Below, piece after piece: positions 7,501-14,556 of a stretch of 54,046 nucleotides of DNA. Source of the stretch: Alphaproteobacteria bacterium (GTDB lineage Bacteria > Pseudomonadota > Alphaproteobacteria > Sphingomonadales > Kordiimonadaceae); assembly GCA_021774695.1 (NCBI GenBank), contig JAJFIU010000140.1:1-54046 (forward strand), in the 5' to 3' direction. Each line of letters opens with the position of its first letter. The first letter of the stretch is position 1. Position numbers and translations under genes: made by a program. A model generated the notes under the pieces. The model made no database searches. It was not told where the DNA came from and saw only the letters and a program-made list of their open reading frames with translations.

Positions 7501-9049
7501 TGTTAATTCTCTAAGCCTGAATAGCGATGATGGTGTCTTTAAGAGCACAACGAACAGTACCCTTACCATAGCCGGTGGTTCAGATGGCAATTTGGGCGGT
7601 AATGTTGTCTTCTTTGGGGAAAGCCACGCCACTCAGGCAAAAGATATAGCTTTTAGGTCAGACACCACAAATAGGCTCGTTTGGGATAACAGCGCAAGCC
7701 ACTGGACGTTCCAGAGTAACCCTATATCTGGTGTTGGTAATATTACCATGACCGGTAACCTGTTACATATAGCCTCGTCGGCAGATACACAAACCACACT
7801 GCGGCTGGAAGCAAATCGCTCTGGTGCAGGACAAAACTTAGGCAGCACAGAGTATTACTGGAACAATACTAGGGTAGCTTCAATATTTGCCCGCACAGGA
7901 AGTGACACGATTAACAGGGACGATGCAGACTTAGCATTTACCACGTCCAGTGGTGCCGGAGCGGTAATTAGACTGCTCATTGAAAGCACTGGAACTGCGG
8001 ATTTCCAAGGTAATGATCTTATAGGGGTGGGTTCTCTAAGTCTGAATAGCGACGATGGTATTTTTAAGAGCACAACGAACAGTACCCTTATATTAGCCGG
8101 GGGCAATGCAGCCAATGACGGGGCGTTCTTAGCTCTCAGGGGCTCAAGCCACGCTACAGAAGCTAACGATATATACTTAGGCGTTAACGGGGGTACTCGA
8201 TTAAAATGGGATGAGAGTGCCGATAATTGGAGCTTCACAAATAAGAGTATTGTAGATGTCGGCGACATCGCTAGAGGTGTCATTGGTGACGCATTAGGTC
8301 TAGCTGGTGGGTCAACGTCAGTTCTAGGTGGCAGACTGATTTTATACGGTGAAAGCCACGGAACACAAGCAGGAGACATTGAATTAGCATCGGGAGCGAG
8401 TACCAAGCTTCAATGGAATGACAGCACGCTTCGTTGGGAGTTTGGCACTAACATTATATCCGGCGTAAGTGACATGCGTAGAGGCGGTGATGGTACTGGC
8501 TTGATGTACCTATCTGGCGGCTCAAATCTCAATAACGGCGGCAACATTGTTATGTATGGCGAAAGCCATGCAACGCAAGCTAACGATATAATTTTCAGAA
8601 ATGGAACAGCAACCGTACTACAGTGGGATGCCAGCAATGATTTTTGGAATTTCCAAGGTAAGTCTATAGTTCAACCTACTTCAATTTACCAAGGAACTAC
8701 TACAGGCAGTTTAATAGTAAGTGGTGGCTCTACCACGGGTCTTGGTAACAACATTGTTCACTATGCAGAGAGCCATGCAAGCAGACCCAATGGGATGCTT
8801 ATCCGGGCGGATACAACGGCAATCCTTGAGTGGCATAACGGCTCTGGTGAATGGCGCTATCAATCTAATGACATAACTGGTGTCAACTCCATTGAGCTTG
8901 AAAGTTTAATTCAGCTCAATGAAATCACAGCAGAACCTACAACACCCACTGACGGAATGATTGTGTACGCAGATGGCACAACATGGAATCCAGGCGGCGG
9001 CGAAGGTGTTTATGCTCGAGTGGCAGGTGCTTGGGCAAAGATGACGTAG
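4598..9049 (+). CDS. Repetitive phage fibre / virion surface protein
   Basis: Protein of 1483 residues. The start is ATG 4598, because AAAGGA (4585-4590) is seven bases upstream and any earlier start would lie in the capsid terminator. The N-terminal part (LANRVRELTLTTGTGDITLG) is typical of the virion-attached end of alphaproteobacterial phage fibres. From about residue 195 to 1430 there are twelve diverged units of roughly 75-110 residues, each with a Y/FGESHATQANDI-like motif, a WDxSxxxWxFQ segment and an xGVxxI strand, as in beta-solenoid or trimeric fibres. The C-terminus (TPTDGMIVYADGTTW) is a common fibre tip. Some units are nearly identical at DNA level (7511 and 8037), so repeat number may change by recombination. 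Its place between capsid and connector genes is unusual for a tail fibre; it may bind the head or neck. Confidence 0.85.
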   Translation: MTLANRVRELTLTTGTGDITLGGALAAHITFADAFTVGDTVTYVIEDGDNYEIGSGTLMAADTLVRTVVGETLVDGVYDKTSPTAITLSGNALVFCAVTAEFLLDPNMLADVISEVTPGAGVLVDGALIKDGAFTAQGAGTVFDAHVVQDTMAGTIPVHWQKQATKFILQAGGVGDLAVFDLANLDTTFSGDLSLNNNSLFSLDSIIRGTGADSLIVTGGGSTSLGALIQMYGQTHATRADDMDFRASGATWLSWDNSAGSIQVGGDVALSSDIFGTNATDGVVYGGGTSNIVGANILMRAEGHADANDMYFRYGTNLWAEYDASASLFDVKTTMQVGGDISIGGTDIFRDINTGVIQLNGSNANDTGGAFVGYGSAHITNADDYVLKSGSTWTQHYDASLGKLLVNVEAQFSGSVIRNGGGTGFTQVNDLSNTIFTVGTTSDAGLMKLNEANGTEFLRADALAKFLTVSGAATFSGKITGDDGATITDSVNSSSNAVLELLSSGNGDVNFLKMGANTWVGNEPSGSLFLASNAYNNSGTNTYRGGADTTTGCSILELLKPALLTDVAFQFVTSSADVVTDADITEVAVLRILQNGSAFLDSSETTALTITHTDGAAVWQKFANSTSDYFVGYEETQGFVLSPDTSAIHLAINATTGNATFGGDIIASGGAGGFYNSVDTLATYVSGGTATNVGANVGFFGATHATNANDIIFRNGPTTISQWDASASVWNYQGNNLVGVGDITMSGDAIYRDIATGSFILTGGSTSSLGARTVMYGEGHATRANDLDFFSGATRTLAYDDSLNTWDFQGNNIIGVNTLTISDDAGIFRSIDTGTLTLAGGNGSATGGYIALRGQNHATQANDIFLGVGAAPKLHYDDSIGTWDFQNLALTEVGEIQLSGSRIIRNGPSGVMQISGGSHQDAGTNFLLYGESHATNSNDFILRAGTSNVLFYDDSAGFFSFQSKDISSVNSLSLNSDDGVFKSTTNSTLTIAGGSDGNLGGNVVFFGESHATQAKDIAFRSDTTNRLVWDNSASHWTFQSNPISGVGNITMTGNLLHIASSADTQTTLRLEANRSGAGQNLGSTEYYWNNTRVASIFARTGSDTINRDDADLAFTTSSGAGAVIRLLIESTGTADFQGNDLIGVGSLSLNSDDGIFKSTTNSTLILAGGNAANDGAFLALRGSSHATEANDIYLGVNGGTRLKWDESADNWSFTNKSIVDVGDIARGVIGDALGLAGGSTSVLGGRLILYGESHGTQAGDIELASGASTKLQWNDSTLRWEFGTNIISGVSDMRRGGDGTGLMYLSGGSNLNNGGNIVMYGESHATQANDIIFRNGTATVLQWDASNDFWNFQGKSIVQPTSIYQGTTTGSLIVSGGSTTGLGNNIVHYAESHASRPNGMLIRADTTAILEWHNGSGEWRYQSNDITGVNSIELESLIQLNEITAEPTTPTDGMIVYADGTTWNPGGGEGVYARVAGAWAKMT

Positions 9050-9054
9050 GCAAA

Positions 9055-9265
9055 ATGCCCGGCAACAAGGTTATTTTCATCGGCACCATTTCCATTGCTG
9101 ATTTACCAACATTAATCGCTGAAATTGTTGAACTATTTGCCCCAAACCGTCGAAATTCTCCAGGTGGACAGTGCCAACAGCGTCCTAAAAGTTAATCTAG
9201 CTGCCGCAGCCGGGCCAAAAAACGAAATCCAGCTATATCAAATTTACCAAATGCCGTGCTCATAG
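9055..9265 (+). CDS. Small phage ORF, probably frameshifted
   Basis: An ATG at 9055 starts MPGNKVIFIGTISIADLP and reads to a stop at 9195, but its last third is proline/arginine rich and unconvincing. In the +1 frame, open from about 9110 to the stop at 9263-9265, the sequence LPQTVEILQVDSANSVLKVN and on to QLYQIYQM looks protein-like. A +1 shift near CTATTTG (about 9133) would join the good halves. It is either a small decayed phage gene or a frameshifted one. The spacer after the fibre gene is six bases. No function is proposed. Confidence 0.3.
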
Positions 9266-9305
9266 TGAGGCGGCACCTTAACTGCCTATTGAAGGAGTGA
9301 CTAAA

Positions 9306-9515
9306 ATGACCAACTCTCAGAACCAGCAAAACAGTGTGTCTGTCGACCAGGCGAAGGCCATATTGCAATTTTTGCAACGAACTCAGATGCAAGGCTCGGA
9401 AATGCCAGCCTATGTGGATGTTTTTAATACCCTGTCCGCAATTGTAGGCACTGAGCCACAACAAAATGACGCCACTGCAAAAGCTGATGCGTCCGCAGCG
9501 GATAAACAGGTGTAA
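9306..9515 (+). CDS. Small hypothetical phage protein
   Basis: Protein of 69 residues, glutamine and alanine rich, starting MTNSQNQQNSVSVDQAKAIL and ending in AKADASAADKQV. GAAGGAG at 9290-9296 is well placed for ATG 9306; the GTG at 9297 is too close to that site to be the start. A short amphipathic helix (DQAKAILQFLQRTQM) is the only structure visible. No family is recognised. It lies between the fibre gene and the structural gene at 9850, and probably encodes a minor virion or assembly component. Confidence 0.6.
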   Translation: MTNSQNQQNSVSVDQAKAILQFLQRTQMQGSEMPAYVDVFNTLSAIVGTEPQQNDATAKADASAADKQV

Positions 9516-9582
9516 TTGACCATGTTGGCCCACGGTTTTAAGTAAGACCGGCTCATCAATTTCAATTTATACGGGCGGTAGT

Positions 9583-9813
9583 ATGACTCTGGCAGGATCA
9601 AGTGCAGCATCTTCACCGGCTATGGCTAGCCGGATACGCAACGAAACTCTATCGCTAGTGTTGGGCGTAGTCGATGTTCTATCGGCTGCGCCTATTTTGC
9701 TCGCGGAAGGCGGCCCAGGCGCGCTGTCAAACCGACAAAAGGCAGCCGGTCAATCCGGCCGCGTTCAAGTTGCTGCTGCTCGAAACAGCACACGAAAACT
9801 CACTGGCGTCTAG
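9583..9813 (+). CDS. Doubtful small phage ORF
   Basis: ATG 9583 opens a 76-residue frame with a hydrophobic stretch (LSLVLGVVDVLSAAPILLAE) and a basic tail. There is no strong ribosome site, only GGGCGG upstream. Codon use is acceptable, but a competing frame (9674-9868) overlaps it. It fills the gap between two better-supported phage genes, so a small structural protein is possible, or a remnant. Confidence 0.35.
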   Translation: MTLAGSSAASSPAMASRIRNETLSLVLGVVDVLSAAPILLAEGGPGALSNRQKAAGQSGRVQVAAARNSTRKLTGV

Positions 9814-9849
9814 AAACATTGGTGCCTGGAAAATAGATGGAGCCCAATC

Positions 9850-10302
9850 ATGTTGGTCGGCAAAATGACTATCTTCGAAAAGACGCTAAACAATATACTG
9901 GACGGAACAATGCAGGGCTATATTAGCCAGGGGCTTTCTGCCCATCTAATGGTGTCCACTTTTGTACCCTTGGTTGAAACACAATATACGTTTGTCGATA
10001 TCAGCTCGGCCGAGGTAACGGGGCAAGATTATTTGGCTAAATCTATGACCGGAATTGCGGTCACGGTCAGCAACGGAAATATAGCAATTAGTTCCGATCC
10101 AATAGTTTTCGGCAATCCGATAACACTGCCGCTTTTTCGTTATCTGGTACTTGCATCCGGACTGCCAGGCGCGTCAGCTGCAACCAAAAAACTGGTTGCC
10201 TATGCTGACCTTGCTACCGGCGGCGGGGCGCGCGAAGTGGTTCGTGGCGCGTTAGTTTTCAATCATGGCGCCGATGGATGGTTCGCATTCTCCCAAGCCT
10301 GA
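9850..10302 (+). CDS. Phage structural protein, probable fibre/head accessory
   Basis: Protein of 150 residues starting at ATG 9850, with GGAG at 9839-9842 seven bases upstream. It has the layout of a common phage virion family: an N-terminal helix (FEKTLNNILDGTM), then beta strands with EVTGQDYLAKS, an ISSDPIVFGNPITLP segment and a C-terminal VRGALVFNHGADGWFAFSQA. Such proteins usually lie next to the fibre-tail adaptor gene, as here (10373). It probably sits on the virion surface or neck. The assignment rests on pattern and position. Confidence 0.6.
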   Translation: MLVGKMTIFEKTLNNILDGTMQGYISQGLSAHLMVSTFVPLVETQYTFVDISSAEVTGQDYLAKSMTGIAVTVSNGNIAISSDPIVFGNPITLPLFRYLVLASGLPGASAATKKLVAYADLATGGGAREVVRGALVFNHGADGWFAFSQA

Positions 10303-10372
10303 ACTTGGCATGGCTGATGCTCGCTTCTGCAGGTCTACAGGCAAATAAAACCAATGAAATTAAGGAGATGGC

Positions 10373-10654
10373 ATGGCCATTTATCTCAAAGACCCTGCGA
10401 GCAGCGTGGATTATAGCGTTGACTGGAGCGAGTGGTTGTCAGCTTCCGAATCTATCGCGTCGACAACCTGGTCCATCGATCCCTCCAGTGCTTCAGCGCC
10501 GTCATTGGGCGTTGAAACGACCTCGGATACAACGCGAAGTGTTTTTGTTTCTGGTGGCACCCTTGGCGAACGTTACCGGCTGAACTGCCGTATCCAAACA
10601 GACGGCGGGCGTACAGCAGACCGCAGCCTTATAATTCGTATTGCGGAGCGATGA
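10373..10654 (+). CDS. Phage fibre-tail adaptor protein
   Basis: Protein of 93 residues with the features of small phage fibre-tail adaptor proteins: LKDPASSVDYSVDWSEWL at the start, then ESIASTTWSIDPSS, TRSVFVSGGTLGERYRLN and TDGGRTADRSLIIRI. The fold is expected to be an Ig-like beta sandwich. AAGGAG lies upstream of the ATG with good spacing. The stop overlaps the start of the connector gene by four bases (ATGA), so the two are translationally coupled. Confidence 0.75.
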   Translation: MAIYLKDPASSVDYSVDWSEWLSASESIASTTWSIDPSSASAPSLGVETTSDTTRSVFVSGGTLGERYRLNCRIQTDGGRTADRSLIIRIAER

Positions 10655-11298
10655 ATATGAGAATTTTGCAAACTTCTGCACCAAGTCGTGAACCCGTTTT
10701 GCTGGACGAAGTGAAAGAGCATTTGCGCATCGACAGTGACCACGAAGACGCGAAAATAGTCGGTTTTATCGCGTCAGCTCGCGAGGCGATTGAAACGGCG
10801 ACTGGCCTATATTTAATTGATCGAAATATTGATGTCTTTATCGATGGCTGGGGAAGCTTGCAGCCGCTGGGCTCGGAGCGCTGTTATGATGACCTTGATT
10901 ATATTGTGCCTAGCAATGCTTCCATTGCGGTTGCGCTGTTGCCGCTAAAGCCAGTTAGTGTAGTAAACGCGATTACATTGATTGATGAAGAAGGCACCGA
11001 AACTGAATGGAACGCCACGAATTATCAATTTCAACCCGGCCTGGAACCCAAATTGCGTCTTGCGAACGGCGCATCATGGCCCATACCGTCTAGTCGATTC
11101 GAAGGTATAAAAATATCAGTGACCGCTGGATATGGTTCCGATTGGAACGTAGTTCCAGAAGCACTCAGGCAAGCCATTATGATGATGGCAACAAAAATTT
11201 ACGTCTGCCGGGGGGACAACGATGTGTCGCAGGTGAATTTGTTAAAGTCCAGCGGTGCTGGTGGGCTGTTGCAATCATTTCGGCGAGTGCGGATATGA
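10651..11298 (+). CDS. Head-tail connector protein, gp6-like
   Basis: Adaptor that binds the portal ring at the head-tail interface. Residues 1-60 match the gp6-like connector pattern (PVLLDEVKEHLRIDSDHEDAKIVGFI and AREAIETATG), followed by a beta-rich centre with LLPLKPVSVVNAITLIDEEG and a C-terminal helix VPEALRQAIMMMATKIYV. At 215 residues it is of normal length for the alphaproteobacterial type. ATGA overlaps at both ends couple it to the genes at 10373 and 11295. An alternative start lies two codons in (ATG 10657). Confidence 0.88.
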   Translation: MNMRILQTSAPSREPVLLDEVKEHLRIDSDHEDAKIVGFIASAREAIETATGLYLIDRNIDVFIDGWGSLQPLGSERCYDDLDYIVPSNASIAVALLPLKPVSVVNAITLIDEEGTETEWNATNYQFQPGLEPKLRLANGASWPIPSSRFEGIKISVTAGYGSDWNVVPEALRQAIMMMATKIYVCRGDNDVSQVNLLKSSGAGGLLQSFRRVRI

Positions 11299-11618
11299 CC
11301 AGCGGCATTGCAGGTTCCATGCGTCACCGAGTAACACTGATGGGCGAGGCCACCACTCAGGGTGCTGGTGGCCGCATGATCCTTACATCTCCCATAATAG
11401 CCGATGTTTGGGCGAGTATGGGAGAGCTTTCTTCAACAAAAACTCAGCGCGGCGATAAGCAATTTCTCGGGGATGTAGTTGCCTTTGAGACCTGGTTCCA
11501 GCCGGAATATGCAGCAACACGGCTCATCCAGTTCGGACCAAACCGGTACAAGGTGCAATCGGTCAGCAAAAAGGGGCAAATTACGCCCACAATTGAGTTC
11601 CAAACGGTTTCAATTTAA
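11295..11618 (+). CDS. Head closure / head-tail joining protein
   Basis: Protein of 107 residues that stops the connector channel after DNA packaging. ATG 11295 overlaps the previous stop (ATGA). The family signature is MRHRVTLMGE near the start, then DVWASMGELSSTKTQRGDKQF, ETWFQPEYAATRLIQFG and RYKVQSVSKKG, which is the SPP1 gp16 / Phage_H_T_join type. Position between the gp6-like and DUF3168-like genes agrees with the standard order. Confidence 0.88.
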   Translation: MTSGIAGSMRHRVTLMGEATTQGAGGRMILTSPIIADVWASMGELSSTKTQRGDKQFLGDVVAFETWFQPEYAATRLIQFGPNRYKVQSVSKKGQITPTIEFQTVSI

Positions 11619-11643
11619 TCGATATCTGCGGAAAGAAACCCAT

Positions 11644-12057
11644 ATGACAGCATTCATCAGCCATAAGCTACAAGAAGAGATTTTCTCTCTTCTCAGCACC
11701 GACACCACGCTTGGGCTTAAATTAACCGGTGTTTATGACCAGCCACCTCAAAACGCGCAGTATCCGTATATTGCTATGGGGGACACGTCCATTCAGCCAG
11801 CGGACCTAAAGGATAGAGCAGGCACCAGGGTGAGTTTTGACATTATGATTTGGTCCAACGAGCCCAGCCAAATGGAAGCCAAGGAATTGATGGCGGACGT
11901 CAACACAGTTTTGCACCAAAACAATCCGCAGTTACCTGGATTTGACCTCACCGACATTCGGCTGTTGAGCGCAGGTGTGGTTAGGCAATATACTGATATT
12001 GGGGGGCTTTATCGGGGGCGGCTGAATTATTCAGCGTTGATATACGGCTTGGTTTAA
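11644..12057 (+). CDS. Tail completion protein, DUF3168-like
   Basis: Protein of 137 residues from ATG 11644. The pattern ISHKLQEEIFSLLSTDTTL, GVYDQPPQNAQYPYIAMGD and FDIMIWS is the DUF3168 family found in GTAs and siphoviruses, where it forms the ring between head connector and tail tube. The last strands (GLYRGRLNYSALIYGL) are typical. It is the last gene before an oppositely oriented insertion; its stop abuts the end of that gene. Confidence 0.82.
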   Translation: MTAFISHKLQEEIFSLLSTDTTLGLKLTGVYDQPPQNAQYPYIAMGDTSIQPADLKDRAGTRVSFDIMIWSNEPSQMEAKELMADVNTVLHQNNPQLPGFDLTDIRLLSAGVVRQYTDIGGLYRGRLNYSALIYGLV

Positions 12058-12345
12058 TTAGACGGCTACGCCGGTTGTGCTTGAAGGATCAGAACGTCTT
12101 GCAGTCAGACAGTCACTGCATTTATTGACTTTGTTACGCTGGATATAACGGTCAACAATGTTGCGCCTAAAATAGTGGCCGCATCGTTTACAGCGTTCTT
12201 TTGGTGTGGGCACAACGAAAACGACAAAGATCAATGCCGCCAAAGACAACATCGCGATAACAGACCAATGAGCGCCAGGAAAAATCACTACTGGTGCTAT
12301 GACCGCCAGTAGTAAAACACCTAATCCATAGTCAATTTTAGTCAT
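12058..12345 (-). CDS. Membrane zinc-ribbon-like moron inside tail operon
   Basis: Protein of 95 residues (96 from the tandem ATG at 12348), transcribed against the late operon. Two hydrophobic segments (GLGVLLLAVIAPVVIF and VIAMLSLAALIFVVFVV) precede a cytoplasmic tail with CKRCG and CSDC pairs, about 23 residues apart, that could bind zinc. No family is recognised. It sits exactly between the tail completion and tail tube genes, which are normally adjacent. Only one GTTC half-site is present upstream, so SOS control is not supported here. The 233-bp leader to 12581 is AT-rich and contains the inverted repeat ACCAAT/ATTGGT near 12460-12480. Confidence 0.65.
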   Translation of the reverse strand: MTKIDYGLGVLLLAVIAPVVIFPGAHWSVIAMLSLAALIFVVFVVPTPKERCKRCGHYFRRNIVDRYIQRNKVNKCSDCLTARRSDPSSTTGVAV

Positions 12346-12581
12346 CATATCGTCCAGTAATTATACAATTGGCGTTCATCTACCTAATTTTATTTCGCAA
12401 GTCGAGCTGAAATTGCGGATTTTCTATTCAGGCAGAATACACGTTATAAGAGCACAATCAAGTTAACCAATCGTTAACAATTGGTCGCAAATGTCTATAT
12501 TTTCAGCTGTGAAAAGTCCCGTGCTTATCAGCGTTAGTAACACCCATTTCTTAACAAGCTATTTAACAAAAGGAGATGTGC

Positions 12582-12989
12582 ATGCCCGCACAAAAAGGTA
12601 AAGAACTGCTTCTGCAAGTCGATGACGGAGTAGGCGGATACGCCACAGTTGGCGGTTTCAAGACCAATGACTTTGCGATTAATGGTCAAACCATTGACGT
12701 GACCACAAAAGATTCGAATGGATTTAAAGAGTATCTTGATGGCGGTATCAATGTGTCCATTCAGACAAACGCGACCGGAATTTTTATGGACGACGCACAG
12801 TTTGAAAAAGTCCATGCAGCGGCGCTTGTTGGCAGTCACCTTGATTGCCGGATTACCATACCCGATTTTATGACCTTTACGGGCCCATTTGTTGTGACAA
12901 GCTTGTCGCTCGATGGCAACGATGAAGCTGCGGTTGGCTATAATATCGCCTTGGAATCTGCAGGTGCCATCGTTACAGCCGTTATTTAG
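12582..12989 (+). CDS. Phage major tail tube protein
   Basis: Tail tube subunit of 135 residues, TP901-1/GTA type: KGKELLLQVDDGVGGYATVGG at the start, then NGQTIDVTTKDSNGFKEYLDGG, the hallmark of the family, and GPFVVTSLSLDGNDEAAVGYN near the end. ATG 12582 is chosen because AAAGGAG (12569-12575) is six bases upstream; the ATG at 12576 touches that site. A strong ribosome site fits a high-copy virion protein. It follows a 233-bp non-coding stretch and may have its own promoter there. Confidence 0.92.
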   Translation: MPAQKGKELLLQVDDGVGGYATVGGFKTNDFAINGQTIDVTTKDSNGFKEYLDGGINVSIQTNATGIFMDDAQFEKVHAAALVGSHLDCRITIPDFMTFTGPFVVTSLSLDGNDEAAVGYNIALESAGAIVTAVI

Positions 12990-13001
12990 GGAACCACACC
13001 T

Positions 13002-13337
13002 ATGGCAAAATTAATTAGCGGCGAGGCCAGCCTTATGGTTGGCCGCCGAAAACGTAGGTTACGGCTGGCAATTGGCACAATGATGGATCTGGAGGATCAT
13101 TTCGGCATGGGTCTGGTTCCGTTCCTAATGGAACGCTTCCCAGAATTCCGGCTGCGTGATTTGGCAGTGTTATTTCTCGCCATGACTGGCGGTGATTTCG
13201 GCGACGATGCGGCGGTAAAACGCGCGGGCGAAACTATTGTAAAAGCCGGTATCGCCGAGGCTGCAACCGCTATTTCAAAGTGTCTTGAAATGACGTTGTC
13301 TCCGCCGTCGGAGCACGCGGTGCCGGGAAAGTCTTAG
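13002..13337 (+). CDS. Tail assembly chaperone, GTA-gp10-like (gpG equivalent)
   Basis: Protein of 111 residues: SGEASLMVGRRKRRLRLAIG, then MDLEDHFGMGL and DLAVLFLAMTGG, the pattern of GTA family tail assembly chaperones. It coats the tape measure during tail assembly and is absent from the virion. Two codons before its stop lies GGGAAAG (13325-13331) phased as G-GGA-AAG, allowing a -1 shift into the frame of the next gene and a longer product, as in lambda G/GT. Confidence 0.82.
   Translation: MAKLISGEASLMVGRRKRRLRLAIGTMMDLEDHFGMGLVPFLMERFPEFRLRDLAVLFLAMTGGDFGDDAAVKRAGETIVKAGIAEAATAISKCLEMTLSPPSEHAVPGKS
13325..13331 (+). promoter_or_regulatory. Programmed -1 frameshift slippery site GGGAAAG
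   Basis: The zero-frame codons are CCG GGA AAG TCT TAG, so GGGAAAG is in X-XXY-YYZ phase. A -1 slip continues as GTC TTA GCT into the frame that is open from 13289 to 13585 and encodes the second chaperone. GGGAAAG is the same heptamer used by phage lambda G-T. Confidence 0.8.
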
Positions 13338-13345
13338 CTGGCTCG

Positions 13346-13585
13346 GTGTCAGCATCTGGTGACGATCGTTCGCCTAACCCGGAAGCGGATAGTGAACTCA
13401 TAAATTGGTATGACGTCATGACAGCCGGGACCACGCTGGGTTGGTCGCCGCACGAGATCTACCGAGCCACTTTGCCCGAACTGTTGTTGGCGGTTGAAGG
13501 ACGGCGAAATCAACGCGGGATAAAACCCGCAACTCAACCCATGACCCGCGAACGATTGACCGAATTGCAGGAGAGATACGGCTGA
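13346..13585 (+). CDS. Second tail assembly chaperone domain (gpT equivalent)
   Basis: The frame is open from 13289. GTG 13346 gives 79 residues but has no ribosome site, so the main product is probably the fusion made by the -1 shift at 13325 (about 195 residues). The family pattern is GWSPHEIYRATLPELLLAVEG followed by PMTRERLTELQERYG, like the small rcc01693-type chaperone next to GTA tape measures. It probably recruits the tail tube to the tape measure. The stop overlaps the tape measure start (TGATG). Confidence 0.78.
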   Translation: MSASGDDRSPNPEADSELINWYDVMTAGTTLGWSPHEIYRATLPELLLAVEGRRNQRGIKPATQPMTRERLTELQERYG

Positions 13586-14511
13586 TGATAATAGAAAATG
13601 ACACCAATATAGGGGCAGATACAGCTTCGATGAAAGACATGCTGTCCCGCTTGGTTGAATTGTTCGCCGAGGCTAGCGGCTCACTGTCTACAATTGGACA
13701 ACAGCTTGCCGCCACGGCGGGCAGCGGCACGCCCGCCGATGGGCTAACAGCGGTGACCAACGGCGCCTCCAGTAGCCCACCGTTATTACCTGAATTGCCT
13801 GAGACTTTTTCTGCCTTTTTGACCGATGCTTTTACCGGTGAAGGATTGTTTGAAAAATCTGAGAAGGAAAAAGGAGAAGGCGATGATGATGCCGAGAAAG
13901 CAGAAAAGGTTAAGGCGCTATCCAAAGAAACTTCAAAATCACAGATTGAAGCTGACAAGGAACAGAAAAACAGCGACAAGAAACTCTGGGCCTCAAAGCT
14001 TGCCAATGCCATAGCCGGATCCAAGAAACTGGCAAAAGTTAATAAAGCTTACAATATTGCTCAGACTATTGCCTCAACCGCCAACGGTATCATTGACGCA
14101 TTCTCTGGCCCACCTGGGTTTCCGCTAAATATTGCTGTCGCGGCGGGTATTGCCGCGACTGGAGCGAAACAACTCGCGACGATCAAAGGCCAAACTCATG
14201 ACGGCTTGGACCAAATACCGTCCACCGGCACGTATCTTCTAGAAAAGGGTGAGCGGGTCGTTGGCAAACGGCTTAACCAGGACCTTTCAAGTTTCCTTGG
14301 CGCGGCGGGCGGCTCGGGTGGCGGTGCGAACAATTCTGTGGCAAATTTTGACCGATCCACCAACAGTAACAGTACGTTCAATCCCACGATCAATCTTACA
14401 ATTGGCGACGGTGCTAGCGAAGATGCGGTGTTTGCCAACCGCGGTGCAGTTGAGACCATGATCCGCGATATTTATGCCGATTATGCCCAAGCCTCGCCTT
14501 TCAGCGCTTAA
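13585..14511 (+). CDS. Short tail tape measure protein
   Basis: Protein of 308 residues that sets tail length. Residues 15-60 are helical, 90-135 form a highly charged coiled-coil-like stretch (KSEKEKGEGDDDAEKAEK), 145-200 are hydrophobic with a possible membrane-active segment (FPLNIAVAAGIAATGAKQLA), and the C-terminal part has the conserved THDGLDQIPSTGTYLLEKGE and a final helix RGAVETMIRDIYADYAQ. At about 0.15 nm per residue this predicts a tail near 45 nm, short for a siphovirus. It is coupled to the chaperone gene through TGATG. Confidence 0.82.
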   Translation: MIIENDTNIGADTASMKDMLSRLVELFAEASGSLSTIGQQLAATAGSGTPADGLTAVTNGASSSPPLLPELPETFSAFLTDAFTGEGLFEKSEKEKGEGDDDAEKAEKVKALSKETSKSQIEADKEQKNSDKKLWASKLANAIAGSKKLAKVNKAYNIAQTIASTANGIIDAFSGPPGFPLNIAVAAGIAATGAKQLATIKGQTHDGLDQIPSTGTYLLEKGERVVGKRLNQDLSSFLGAAGGSGGGANNSVANFDRSTNSNSTFNPTINLTIGDGASEDAVFANRGAVETMIRDIYADYAQASPFSA

Positions 14512-14556
14512 CCCACCTGTCAAAATTATGACCATTTCAACAAGAAAGATTTCTTG

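Noticed and set aside
4828-8637. Leftward ORFs opposite the fibre gene
   Set aside because: Frame shadows of the repeat units; no ribosome sites and serine/proline-rich translations.
9574-9581. GGCGGTAG, the core of the ops/RfaH element
   Set aside because: It sits in the phage structural region, not before a polysaccharide operon, and lacks the rest of a JUMPstart sequence.
12349-12581. Possible LexA box upstream of the leftward zinc-ribbon gene
   Set aside because: Only one GTTC half-site (near 12373) is present; the second half at N7 is TAAT.
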